Shown here: one piece after another, positions 45,647 through 55,519 of the stretch
Layout of the letters: each line of letters begins with the position of its first letter
How positions within the stretch are numbered: position 1 is the first letter of the stretch
Source: CAIXSC01 sp046349935
Lineage (GTDB): Bacteria > Planctomycetota > Planctomycetia > Pirellulales > Pirellulaceae
Direction: 5' to 3'
Assembly (NCBI GenBank): GCA_046349935.1
Contig: JAXMBK010000003.1
Location: 1,488,001 to 1,552,000 of the forward strand
Length of the DNA: 64,000 nucleotides
Made by a program: the position numbers and the translations under genes
The notes under the pieces: model-generated
Seen by the model: only the letters and a program-made list of their open reading frames with translations
The model's database searches: none
Told to the model about the DNA's origin: nothing

Positions 45647-48600
45647 ATGAGCCGTTCTTTCTTCGACCGTTTTGCACGCCGTCGCCAGTCTTCTTCCCAT
45701 CGCCGAGCGGCGAGCACGCGTCGCGCGGAGGCCGCCACACGGCGGCGACGGCTGTTCACGGAGTCGCTGGAGGAACGTTTGAATCTGGCGCTGGCGGTGT
45801 GGGACGGCGGCGGCGCGGACGACAACTGGACGACGGCCGCGAACTGGGCCGGAGACGTCGCCCCGGTCGCGAACGACGACTTGGCGTTCCCGATCGGCGC
45901 GGCGCGACTCAACAACGTCAACGACTACGCGGCCAACACGTCGTTCGGCGCGATCCTGGTCTCCGGCTCCAACTACAACCTGTCCGGCAACGCCGTGACG
46001 CTCAACGGCGCCCTCACCTCGTCCGGGTCGAACAACACGGTCGGCTTCGGTTTGAAACTCACCGGCAGCTATAGCCTCGCCAACAACTCCTTCAGCACGC
46101 TGACCTTCTCCGGCCCGATCGACCTCAACGGCTACACGCTGAATGTTGCGAATCCGTCGAGCGGCCCGGTGGTGCTGAACGGCGCGATCAGCGGCAATGG
46201 CGGCGTGAGCGTCAGCGGCGGCACGACGACGTTGGGCGCCGCCAACAGCTACACGGGCGTCACGTCAGTCACCAATGGCACGCTCATCGTGAAGACCGCC
46301 ACCAGCCTCGGCACGGCCGACGGCACCGCGGGCACCGGGACGACGGTTTCCAATGGATCGGTGCAGCTGGAGAACTCCATCACCGTCGCCAACGAATTGC
46401 TGACGGGAACAGGCAATACGCAACTGTACAGTTCGGGCGACAACACCTGGACGGGAGACATCAACTCCAATAGCTATCTGACGCTCTCTGCCATCACGTC
46501 CTTGAGCCGCCTGCAGGTGGATGGCGATATTTCCAACCTGTCTGAGATGTACGTCAACGGTTCCGGAGGCCGAGTCGTCCTCAATGGAACCAATGTTTCC
46601 GCCTACTACGCCTACTTCCAAAGCGGCGTCACCGAAGTCAACGGTTCGCTCAGCACGAATTATTACTACGTTTATTCCTATGGCGGCGCGACGATTACGG
46701 GCAATGGAGCCGTCGAAGCCAGCACGGTTCCTGGTTACGATTACCCTTGGTACATCACTAGCGGCGCTACCGTGAACCCCGGCTCCATCGGCGGCGCCGG
46801 CGACCTCGACTCGCGCGACATCAACTTCCAGACCAACAGCAACTACAACGTTGATCTCCTCGGTACCGCCCCTGGGACCGCCTACGATCAGCTCCTCGTC
46901 AACGGCGCCGTCTCGCTCGCGGGAAAGTTGAACGTCAATCTGGGATTCACACCGGCGATCGGCAACACGTTCCAAATTATCACCAACGATTCGAACGACG
47001 CTGTCAGCGGCACGTTCGCGGGGCTCGCCGAAAACTCGCTGCTGGTCGTCGGCTCGACTGTGTTCCGCGTCAGCTACGTGGGCGGTACGGGCAATGACGT
47101 CGTTTTGACCGTCATCAACGCGAACGTCTGGGACGGCGGCGGAACAGACGACAGTTGGCAGACGGCTGCAAACTGGCTCGGTGATGTCGCGCCGACTCCC
47201 GGCGCCGACCTGATCTTCCCGACCGGCGCCGCGCGGTTGTCGAATAACAACAACTTCCCCGCCAATACGTCCTTCGGAACGGTTCTGGTCACTGGTTCCG
47301 GATACACCTTCGCTGGCAACACGATCGACCTGGACGACCCGATCCTCGTCAACGCGACCAACACCACCCTGAATTTTGATATCCGGCTACTGCCCGGCGG
47401 CGCAATCACCAACAACTCATTCGGCACGCTCACTGTCAATTCGGCCATCGATCTCAATGGGAATTCGCTCAGCGTGGCGAACCCTTTGAACGCTTCGACG
47501 CTGCTCAACGATACGATTAGTGGCAACGGCGGCTTAACGATTACCAGCGGCACGACGACGTTGGGCGCCGCCAACAGCTACACGGGCGTCACGTCGGTCA
47601 CCAACGGTGCGATCATCGTAAAGACCGCCACCAGCCTCGGCACGGCCGACGGCACCGCGGGCACCGGGACGACGGTTTCCAATGGATCGGTGCAGCTGGA
47701 GAACTCCATCACCGTCGCCAACGAATTGCTGACGGGAACAGGCAATACGCAACTGTACAGTTCGGGCGACAACACCTGGACGGGAGACATCAACTCCAAT
47801 AGCTATCTGACGCTCTCTGCCATCACGTCCTTGAGCCGCCTGCAGGTGGATGGCGATATTTCCAACCTGTCTGAGATGTACGTCAACGGTTCCGGAGGCC
47901 GAGTCGTCCTCAATGGAACCAATGTTTCCGCCTACTACGCCTACTTCCAAAGCGGCGTCACCGAAGTCAACGGTTCGCTCAGCACGAATTATTACTACGT
48001 TTATTCCTATGGCGGCGCGACGATTACGGGCAATGGAGCCGTCGAAGCCAGCACGGTTCCTGGTTACGATTACCCTTGGTACATCACTAGCGGCGCTACC
48101 GTGAACCCCGGCTCCATCGGCGGCGCCGGCGACCTCGACTCGCGCGACATCAACTTCCAGACCAACAGCAACTACAACGTTGATCTCCTCGGTACCGCCC
48201 CTGGGACCGCCTACGATCAGCTCCTCGTCAACGGCGCCGTCTCGCTCGCGGGAAAGTTGAACGTCAATCTGGGATTCACACCGGCGATCGGCAACACGTT
48301 CCAAATTATCACCAACGATTCGAACGACGCTGTCAGCGGCACGTTCGCGGGGCTCGCCGAAAACTCGCTGCTGGTCGTCGGCTCGACTGTGTTCCGCGTC
48401 AGCTACGTGGGCGGTACGGGCAATGACGTCGTTTTGACCGTCATCAACGCGAACGTCTGGGACGGCGGCGGAACAGACGACAGTTGGCAGACGGCTGCAA
48501 ACTGGCTCGGTGATGTCGCGCCGACTCCCGGCGCCGACCTGATCTTCCCGACCGGCGCCGCGCGGTTGTCGAATAACAACAACTTCCCCGCCAATACGTC

Positions 48601-51600
48601 CTTCGGAACGGTTCTGGTCACTGGTTCCGGATACACCTTCGCTGGCAACACGATCGACCTGGACGACCCGATCCTCGTCAACGCGACCAACACCACCCTG
48701 AATTTTGATATCCGGCTACTGCCCGGCGGCGCAATCACCAACAACTCATTCGGCACGCTCACTGTCAATTCGGCCATCGATCTCAATGGGAATTCGCTCA
48801 GCGTGGCGAACCCTTTGAACGCTTCGACGCTGCTCAACGATACGATTAGTGGCAACGGCGGCTTAACGATTACCAGCGGCACGACGACGTTGGGCGCCGC
48901 CAACAGCTACACGGGCGTCACGTCGGTCACCAACGGTGCGATCATCGTAAAGACCGCCACCAGCCTCGGCACGGCCGACGGCACCGCGGGCACCGGGACG
49001 ACGGTTTCCAATGGATCGGTGCAGCTGGAGAACTCCATCACCGTCGCCAACGAATTGCTGACGGGAACAGGCAATACGCAACTGTACAGTTCGGGCGACA
49101 ACACCTGGACGGGAGACATCAACTCCAATAGCTATCTGACGCTCTCTGCCATCACGTCCTTGAGCCGCCTGCAGGTGGATGGCGATATTTCCAACCTGTC
49201 TGAGATGTACGTCAACGGTTCCGGAGGCCGAGTCGTCCTCAATGGAACCAATGTTTCCGCCTACTACGCCTACTTCCAAAGCGGCGTCACCGAAGTCAAC
49301 GGTTCGCTCAGCACGAATTATTACTACGTTTATTCCTATGGCGGCGCGACGATTACGGGCAATGGAGCCGTCGAAGCCAGCACGGTTCCTGGTTACAATT
49401 ACCCTTGGTACATCACTAGCGGCGCTACCGTGAACCCCGGCTCCATCGGCGGCGCTGGCGACCTCGACTCGCGCAACATCAACTTCCAGTCCAACAGCAA
49501 CTACAACGTTGATCTCCTCGGTACCGCCCCTGGGACCGCCTACGATCAGCTCCTCGTCAACGGCGCCGTCTCGCTCGCGGGAAAGCTCAACCTCAATCTC
49601 GGCAGCTTCACGCCGTCGATCGGCAGCACGTACGTCATCATCGCCAACGACGGCGTCGACGCGGTTACCGGTTCGTTCCAAGGGCTGCCCGAAGGGTCGC
49701 TCTTCGAAGATGACAGTCAAATCTGGCGCATCAGCTACGTCGGCGGCGACGGCAACGACGTCGTCGTCAAGGCGCTGACCGGCGATCCGCCGATCATCGA
49801 CGGCACCAACGGCGACGACCTGTTCGAAGCGCGGCTCGTCGGGTCCGACTTCGAAGTCCTCATGAACTCCGTCGTCGTCCTCAACGTCCCCCTGCTCTAC
49901 ATCGCGCCCTACGGACTCACCATCAACGGGCTGGGCGGCAACGACACGCTCTTGGTCAACTACCAAGACAACCTCGTCACCGACGGCTTCTTCAGCGTCC
50001 CGATCACCTTCAACGGCGGCACGCAATCGGGACCTCCCGGCGACAAGCTCACGGTGCTCGGCGGCGACTTCAACACCGTCACGTTCAACTACGATTCGGC
50101 CGATAGCAACCCGCTGGCCCACTCAGGCACGATCGATCAGGACGGCACGATCCTCACCTACACGGGGCTCGAGCCGATCAGCTATCTGGTCGACGTCGAT
50201 CACTACGTCTTCAACCTCCCCGGCACGGACGACCAAAGCATCCTCGAAGACGATGCCGGCACGCTGGCGGGCGTCGCCACGCTGCGCAGCGCCGGCAACC
50301 AGTACGAGACCACGTCCTTCTCGCTCCCCAACGTTTCGGCCTCGTGGTATCTGGGAAACCTTGACGACAGGTTCACCGTCGCCGCGAGCTTCGGCGTCGA
50401 AACGACGGCGGCGGCATACACCGTCTATGGCCAGGATGGCGACGATTCGATCCTCGTCGACACGGCCGTCGACGCCTCCTTCACGCTGCTCGGCGCCAAC
50501 GGCAACGACACGTTGCAAGGCGGCGACGGCGGCGACAACGTCCAAGGCGGCGCGGACGACGACCTGCTGCTGATCCAAGGCGATGACGCCGTCAACGACG
50601 TGCTGCTCGGCGGCGCCGGCAACGACGAACTGCGCAACGTCGGCGCCTCCGACGTGACGCTCGGCGGCTTCAACGCCTCCACCACCGATTGGTCGAACAG
50701 CATCGAACTCTATTCGGGCAATGGCTACGGCATCGTCGGCGCCAGCGGCTCGAACGAACTGCACTTCGGCTTCACGCGGATCGAGAGCACAACGAGCATC
50801 GGCGGCGGCGACGGCGACGACGACGTCACCACTTCGCACGACAACGTCTCGGAAGTCGCGTACGACGGCGGCGCGCATTCCACGGGCGACCACATCACGC
50901 TGGTCTTCACCCCCGATCAGCTCGGCGCGATGGTCACCGCCGACATCCTAGCCGTGAAGTCGTACGTCGCCGATCCGACCGCCGGCCCGCTGACGGTCAC
51001 GGCCGCCGACGCCCTCGGCAACTTCACCGCTGCCAATTTCGAATCGGCGTCGGTCGCCGTCTACGACGACGACTTGATCATCGACATCACCGCTTGCTTT
51101 GCGGCGATCGTCAGCGACGTGCAGATCGTCGTCGGGACCACCGGCGCCGACACGCTCACCGGCACCGCGCTGGCCGATCTGATCTTCGGCCAGGACGGCA
51201 ACGACGTCATCTCGGGCCTCGGCGGCGCCGACTGCCTGTTCGGCGGTCGGGACGCCGATTCGCTGTCGGGCGGCATCGATGCCGACCTGCTGCTCGGCGG
51301 GTCCGGCGACGACACGCTGTCGGGCGATCAAGCCAACGACACTCTCTACGGCGGTTCGGGCGGCGACACGCTGTACGGCGGCGCCGACGAAGATTGGCTC
51401 TACGGCGGCGTAGGCGCCGACTCGCTCTACGGCCAACTCGGACACGACCGCCTGTGGGGCGAAGCTAATGACGACTACCTCAGCGGCGGCGACGACAACG
51501 ATACGCTCGATGGCGGCGCAGGCGTCGATTCGGTCTACGGCGACGCAGGCGTCGACAAGCTGCAAGTGAAGGGGACCGAGGCCGAGAATGATGTGCTGAT

Positions 51601-52705
51601 CGGCGGTGCGCAGTTCGACGACCTCGAAGTCATCGGCGGCGCGGCAGCCTCGATCAACGGCTTCTCGCTCGCCGGCAACCAGATCGAACGCATCCTCGGC
51701 AACGGCCAAGGGCTCAACGGCAACTCAAGCCCCAACATCTTCAACCTGTCAGGCGTTACCTTCACCACGCTCAGCCCGCTGGCCTTCGTCAACGGCCTGG
51801 GCGGCGACGACCAACTGGTCGGCAGCGAGTTTAACGACGTATTGATCGGCGGCGACGACAACGACGTGATACAGGGCAACGGCGGCGCAGACATGCTGGT
51901 CGGCGGCGACGGAGACGATTCGATCTCCGGCGGCAACGGCAACGACACGATCGACGGCGGCGCCGGAGCTGACAACCTTAGCGGCGACGGCGGCAACGAT
52001 TTGTTCTACGTCCGCGGCGCTGAAATGCTGGACGACGTCGGCCCGGCGCCGGGAGGCCGCGTGAGCGGCGGGGCGAACACCGACCGCATCGTGAACGTCG
52101 GCGGCAGCGACCTCGTCCTGCGCGGCTTCAACGGCGTCGCGCAAGGGATCGAGTACATCGAGGGCGCCGGCTTCGGCATCGTCGGCACCTCCGACCCCAA
52201 CTCGTTCGACTTCCGCACCAGCGCCACGGCGTCCGACATCTACAGTTCCTCGACCGTCGTGTTCATCGCAGTGGCTTACGTCAACGGATTGGGCGGCGCG
52301 GACGTGATCTACGGCACCAATGGCAACGACGTGCTGTTGGGCGACGCTGGCGCCGACCAACTGTACGGCATGCACGGCGATGACACGCTGTTGGGCGGCG
52401 CCGACAACGATACGCTAAACGGCGGATCGGGCATCGACTCGCTGAACGGCGGCGACGGCGTCGACTCGCTGACCGGCGGCGCGGGCAACGACTACTTTGT
52501 GTTCGTCGGCGACGTCGCCAACGAGGACCTGGTGGTCGACTTCTCGTACGACTTCCTGAACGTCAGCGCCTACGGCATCACGTACGCCAACGTCGCGTTT
52601 GCACCCGTCGTCGGCGGCGGCCAAGTGACGCTGAACCCCAGCGGCAAGAAGGTCAAGCTGCAAGGCGTCGTGACCGCCCCCGCGATCACGCGCTACGTGT
52701 TTTAA
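45647..52705 (+). CDS. Giant secreted protein with tandem repeats and calcium-binding-type repeats
   Basis: The start is ATG 45647 (MSRSFFDRFARRRQ). The 2352-residue protein opens with an Arg-rich leader and LFTESLEERLNLAL, the leader type common on planctomycete exoproteins. Three units of 443 residues (1329 bp) each begin VWDGGG-DD-W-TAANW and contain autotransporter-type strand repeats (GNGGLTITSGTTTLGAANSYTG). They start at codons near 45800, 47129 and 48458. From about 50480 the protein has many GGxGxD-type calcium-binding repeats (for example GDDNDTLDGGAGVDSVYG), ending in AITRYVF. A surface adhesin or S-layer-type protein is likely. No C-terminal anchor domain was recognised. Confidence 0.9.
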   Translation: MSRSFFDRFARRRQSSSHRRAASTRRAEAATRRRRLFTESLEERLNLALAVWDGGGADDNWTTAANWAGDVAPVANDDLAFPIGAARLNNVNDYAANTSFGAILVSGSNYNLSGNAVTLNGALTSSGSNNTVGFGLKLTGSYSLANNSFSTLTFSGPIDLNGYTLNVANPSSGPVVLNGAISGNGGVSVSGGTTTLGAANSYTGVTSVTNGTLIVKTATSLGTADGTAGTGTTVSNGSVQLENSITVANELLTGTGNTQLYSSGDNTWTGDINSNSYLTLSAITSLSRLQVDGDISNLSEMYVNGSGGRVVLNGTNVSAYYAYFQSGVTEVNGSLSTNYYYVYSYGGATITGNGAVEASTVPGYDYPWYITSGATVNPGSIGGAGDLDSRDINFQTNSNYNVDLLGTAPGTAYDQLLVNGAVSLAGKLNVNLGFTPAIGNTFQIITNDSNDAVSGTFAGLAENSLLVVGSTVFRVSYVGGTGNDVVLTVINANVWDGGGTDDSWQTAANWLGDVAPTPGADLIFPTGAARLSNNNNFPANTSFGTVLVTGSGYTFAGNTIDLDDPILVNATNTTLNFDIRLLPGGAITNNSFGTLTVNSAIDLNGNSLSVANPLNASTLLNDTISGNGGLTITSGTTTLGAANSYTGVTSVTNGAIIVKTATSLGTADGTAGTGTTVSNGSVQLENSITVANELLTGTGNTQLYSSGDNTWTGDINSNSYLTLSAITSLSRLQVDGDISNLSEMYVNGSGGRVVLNGTNVSAYYAYFQSGVTEVNGSLSTNYYYVYSYGGATITGNGAVEASTVPGYDYPWYITSGATVNPGSIGGAGDLDSRDINFQTNSNYNVDLLGTAPGTAYDQLLVNGAVSLAGKLNVNLGFTPAIGNTFQIITNDSNDAVSGTFAGLAENSLLVVGSTVFRVSYVGGTGNDVVLTVINANVWDGGGTDDSWQTAANWLGDVAPTPGADLIFPTGAARLSNNNNFPANTSFGTVLVTGSGYTFAGNTIDLDDPILVNATNTTLNFDIRLLPGGAITNNSFGTLTVNSAIDLNGNSLSVANPLNASTLLNDTISGNGGLTITSGTTTLGAANSYTGVTSVTNGAIIVKTATSLGTADGTAGTGTTVSNGSVQLENSITVANELLTGTGNTQLYSSGDNTWTGDINSNSYLTLSAITSLSRLQVDGDISNLSEMYVNGSGGRVVLNGTNVSAYYAYFQSGVTEVNGSLSTNYYYVYSYGGATITGNGAVEASTVPGYNYPWYITSGATVNPGSIGGAGDLDSRNINFQSNSNYNVDLLGTAPGTAYDQLLVNGAVSLAGKLNLNLGSFTPSIGSTYVIIANDGVDAVTGSFQGLPEGSLFEDDSQIWRISYVGGDGNDVVVKALTGDPPIIDGTNGDDLFEARLVGSDFEVLMNSVVVLNVPLLYIAPYGLTINGLGGNDTLLVNYQDNLVTDGFFSVPITFNGGTQSGPPGDKLTVLGGDFNTVTFNYDSADSNPLAHSGTIDQDGTILTYTGLEPISYLVDVDHYVFNLPGTDDQSILEDDAGTLAGVATLRSAGNQYETTSFSLPNVSASWYLGNLDDRFTVAASFGVETTAAAYTVYGQDGDDSILVDTAVDASFTLLGANGNDTLQGGDGGDNVQGGADDDLLLIQGDDAVNDVLLGGAGNDELRNVGASDVTLGGFNASTTDWSNSIELYSGNGYGIVGASGSNELHFGFTRIESTTSIGGGDGDDDVTTSHDNVSEVAYDGGAHSTGDHITLVFTPDQLGAMVTADILAVKSYVADPTAGPLTVTAADALGNFTAANFESASVAVYDDDLIIDITACFAAIVSDVQIVVGTTGADTLTGTALADLIFGQDGNDVISGLGGADCLFGGRDADSLSGGIDADLLLGGSGDDTLSGDQANDTLYGGSGGDTLYGGADEDWLYGGVGADSLYGQLGHDRLWGEANDDYLSGGDDNDTLDGGAGVDSVYGDAGVDKLQVKGTEAENDVLIGGAQFDDLEVIGGAAASINGFSLAGNQIERILGNGQGLNGNSSPNIFNLSGVTFTTLSPLAFVNGLGGDDQLVGSEFNDVLIGGDDNDVIQGNGGADMLVGGDGDDSISGGNGNDTIDGGAGADNLSGDGGNDLFYVRGAEMLDDVGPAPGGRVSGGANTDRIVNVGGSDLVLRGFNGVAQGIEYIEGAGFGIVGTSDPNSFDFRTSATASDIYSSSTVVFIAVAYVNGLGGADVIYGTNGNDVLLGDAGADQLYGMHGDDTLLGGADNDTLNGGSGIDSLNGGDGVDSLTGGAGNDYFVFVGDVANEDLVVDFSYDFLNVSAYGITYANVAFAPVVGGGQVTLNPSGKKVKLQGVVTAPAITRYVF
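47129..49590. repeat. Near-identical 1329-bp tandem copies inside the exoprotein
   Basis: Copy 2 (47129-48457) and copy 3 (from 48458) are almost base-identical for over 1.1 kb; differences appear only near the end (GAT to AAT in the YDYPW segment, GAC to AAC, ACC to TCC). Copy 1 (from 45800) differs in its first 430 bases and then matches from about 46230. This implies recent duplication or gene conversion. Confidence 0.93.
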
Positions 52706-52804
52706 CCCCGTAGCACAGGCTTCCAGCCTGTGACCTCCCCCCCAACACCTCCCCCCCAACACCTCCCCCCCAACACCTCCTCCCCGACGCCTCCGCCCGC
52801 GCGT
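52706..52804. repeat. Intergenic spacer with a dispersed palindrome and CCCCCCAACACCT repeats
   Basis: A CCGTAG-CAGGCTTCCAGCCTG copy at 52707-52735 is followed by about four tandem copies of a 13-14-base C-rich unit (52731-52790). The stretch lies between convergent genes. Confidence 0.85.
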
Positions 52805-53983
52805 TTACCAATCCCCGACGCTGCCGTCGCGGTAGTAAACGCGTTGGGCGAGCTCCTGCTCGAACGGATGCTTCCGGACTTCGGCCTCATTGATGGTGAT
52901 GCCGAGTCCGGGGCGCGTGTTGGGACGGACGACGCGTCCCTTCGGATCGATCGTGAATCCTTCCTCGACCACGTCGACGCGCCACGGCACGTCGTTGTGC
53001 ACCGTCTCGCAAATGATGTAGCTCGGCTGCGAAAAGCCAAACTCCAGCGACGCCGCGGTGCTCACCGGCCCTTGCGGGTTGTGCGGCGCGAGCGCGATGC
53101 GATACGCGTCGGCCAGCGCGGCGATGCGCCGCGCGGCCGTGAGTCCGCCGCAGTGAGTGATGTCGAGCTGACAGATTTCGCAGCCGCGTTTTGCGAACAG
53201 GTCGCGGAACGCCTCTAAGTGCGTGATCCGCTCGCCCGTCGCCACGGGCGTCGTGAGCGCCGCGTTGATCATCGCCAGCCCATCCAGACACTCGGGCCAA
53301 CACGGCTCTTCGAAAAAGTACAGACCGTACGGATCGAGCGCCTGACCGAACTTCAGTCCCATGGCGGGGGACGGTCGCGCATGGCAATCGACCATGATGT
53401 CGATTCCGTCTCCCACCGCCTCGCGCATGGCGCGGACGCACGCCTCGGCCGCCTTCACCGGCTGGAGTCCCTCGATGGGCATCGTCGGCGGCACCGCCAT
53501 GCTCTTGAACGCCGTGTACCCCGCCTCCACCGCCTCGCGCGCCAGATCGGCGAACCGCTTCGCGTTGTCGACCGGCGTTTCGTAGAAATCCTCCATGCGG
53601 CCGCCGCCGAGGTGGCAGTAAGTCCGGACTTCCTCGCGCACCGGTCCGCCCCACAACTGCGAACAGGGGAGGCCCGTGATCTTCCCCAGAATGTCCCACA
53701 ACGCGAGATCAATCCCTGCGATCGCCGTCGCCCGCACGATGCCCTGTCCATGCCAAAAGTGCTGGCGGTACATGATCTGCCACAAGTGTTCGATCCGTCG
53801 CGGGTCCTCGCCCACCAACAGCTGCGCCAGATCCTCCACCGCCGCGACCACGCTGCGCGTGTGCCACTCCAGCGTCGCTTCGCCCCAACCGAACAATCCC
53901 GGTTGGTCGGTGACGACTTTCACAAAGACCCAGTTGCGCATCCGTGCATGGCAGACAAACGTTTCAATGGCGACGATCTTCAT
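52805..53983 (-). CDS. Mandelate racemase/enolase superfamily sugar-acid dehydratase
   Basis: This 392-residue protein has the superfamily metal and catalytic residues: Asp in IMVDCHARPSP (about residue 200), Glu in FFEEPCWPE, Glu in GERITHLEAF, and His in APHNPQGPVS. These residues, and the opening MKIVAIETFVCHARMRNWVFVKV, fit a galactonate-dehydratase-like enzyme that removes water from a sugar acid in the cytoplasm. The substrate is not certain. It is the last gene of the six-gene operon, 18 bases after the ceramidase-like gene. Confidence 0.88.
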   Translation of the reverse strand: MKIVAIETFVCHARMRNWVFVKVVTDQPGLFGWGEATLEWHTRSVVAAVEDLAQLLVGEDPRRIEHLWQIMYRQHFWHGQGIVRATAIAGIDLALWDILGKITGLPCSQLWGGPVREEVRTYCHLGGGRMEDFYETPVDNAKRFADLAREAVEAGYTAFKSMAVPPTMPIEGLQPVKAAEACVRAMREAVGDGIDIMVDCHARPSPAMGLKFGQALDPYGLYFFEEPCWPECLDGLAMINAALTTPVATGERITHLEAFRDLFAKRGCEICQLDITHCGGLTAARRIAALADAYRIALAPHNPQGPVSTAASLEFGFSQPSYIICETVHNDVPWRVDVVEEGFTIDPKGRVVRPNTRPGLGITINEAEVRKHPFEQELAQRVYYRDGSVGDW

Positions 53984-54001
53984 CCGCGGCGAACCCCGAC
54001 G

Positions 54002-55432
54002 TTAAAGGAGCGGTATCAGTGTTTCGATGATTTGTTCGAGACTGCCCGGCGCGACGACCGCGATCGACTCTTGGTAGATCCCGCGACCATACGTTTCGCG
54101 CACCGGAATGTACGACGGCCCCCAGCCTTGCGCGATCGTGGCGACGAAGATCGCCAGCTCGGGCCGAGCGGCGCGCAGCGCCGTCTGCAGCAAACTGTAA
54201 TGCTCACCCGGCGCCGCAATCCAGCGGACGTTTCCCATCCGCCACACGCGGACTTCCAGCGGATAATGCGGGCCGGGCGGCAGCTGCGTCAGACGCCGCG
54301 CCATCCGCGTTTGACGTTCGGCCAGCGCCCGAAAGTCGCGCGCTCGCTCTTCATCCCCTGCCGCTCGAGCGGCCTCTTCTTCACGCTCGCACCGCGCCAG
54401 TTCGTCGGCGACCCACTCGGCCGTCGGCAGATCGGGGCGATATGCCAGCGGCAAAACGGGCCGTTCTGATCGCCAATCCCCGAGCGCCGTCAAAGACGCC
54501 TCGTCCAGCGGCTCGTAGCGCCACACGCCGATCGTCGCCCCCGACACCACGGGCCCCGCGTACGCATAGGCCGTGAGCGGCGGCGATAACGACTCCAGCG
54601 TCGCAAGCGACGCATAGGCCAGTTGTCGTCCATTACGATCCGCGACCGCGACGTCGCCGACGTACCCTTCCTTCGGCCCCAACTCGCCCGACGCCCCCTG
54701 CACAAACAAACACGGCGCACCGGTCTCTCGCTCCACCACTTCGCGCAGAGCCCCAATGTAGTCGGGACTCACCCGCCGGTTGTCCCACGCCAGCGTCGTC
54801 GGGTGACACGCGTAGTTGACGATCGTCGCCAGCGTCCGATCGCTGACATCGGAGGTCACTCGCGCGACCAGCAGCGCGTCGTCGGCCGGCACGGACGGAT
54901 CGTAGCCGCAGACATATTGATGTCGCACCGCATCCCATTGGTCGCGATAGACGGCCAGCGAACAGCGGCCCGTTCCACAGACCATCGTCGCCGGCTCGAG
55001 CCGCCCGAGCGCTTCGGCGACGAGACGCGCGAGGGTCTGGCCGACCGACCGCAGGTAGTCGGGGATTCCCTCGCCGCCGGGGAACGCTTGCCGGTCGAGC
55101 GTCATCAGACCCGCGCCGTGCGTATGCGAGAACAGCAGCGTCACCGCCTCGCGCGCCAACCCTGACTGCTCGGCGATCGGCGTCAACAACAGGTCCAGCT
55201 CCGCTTCGCCCACCAAGCAGTGATCCAGCGACGCGATGATCAGCGGCGCCGCAGGATCTTTGGGCGACGGCGGCGCAAAGATGGCGATCGTGGCGAAAAG
55301 CGGACGATGCACGCCCTCCGACCGATCATGCGTCGCCGCTCCCCACATGCGATGGTACATGCCGACGGGCGGCGTGATTTCGGCGCAGGCGATGGCGAAA
55401 CGACCACGAGCTTGTGGTGCGACGACCGACAT
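54002..55432 (-). CDS. Neutral/alkaline ceramidase-like protein
   Basis: This 476-residue protein has ITPPVGMYHRMWG near the start, HTHGAGLM (about residue 105), VNYACHPTTL and FVQGASGELGPKEGY, a pattern seen in the neutral ceramidase N-terminal domain family. The histidines are expected zinc ligands. There is no signal peptide, unlike secreted ceramidases, so a related hydrolase acting on another substrate is possible. AGGAG lies seven bases upstream of ATG 55432. Confidence 0.8.
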   Translation of the reverse strand: MSVVAPQARGRFAIACAEITPPVGMYHRMWGAATHDRSEGVHRPLFATIAIFAPPSPKDPAAPLIIASLDHCLVGEAELDLLLTPIAEQSGLAREAVTLLFSHTHGAGLMTLDRQAFPGGEGIPDYLRSVGQTLARLVAEALGRLEPATMVCGTGRCSLAVYRDQWDAVRHQYVCGYDPSVPADDALLVARVTSDVSDRTLATIVNYACHPTTLAWDNRRVSPDYIGALREVVERETGAPCLFVQGASGELGPKEGYVGDVAVADRNGRQLAYASLATLESLSPPLTAYAYAGPVVSGATIGVWRYEPLDEASLTALGDWRSERPVLPLAYRPDLPTAEWVADELARCEREEEAARAAGDEERARDFRALAERQTRMARRLTQLPPGPHYPLEVRVWRMGNVRWIAAPGEHYSLLQTALRAARPELAIFVATIAQGWGPSYIPVRETYGRGIYQESIAVVAPGSLEQIIETLIPLL

Positions 55433-55519
55433 GAGAAATCTCCTGACGACGACCTACGACCGGGAAATCGCTCGCGGCAGCGGCGACGTCAGCGGCGACG
55501 TCAGCGGCGGCTGCGACGG

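Noticed and set aside
48863..50122. 419-codon minus-strand frame inside the exoprotein
   Set aside because: It is the shadow of the repeat units; the same frame recurs in each copy and the plus-strand protein has clear domain repeats.
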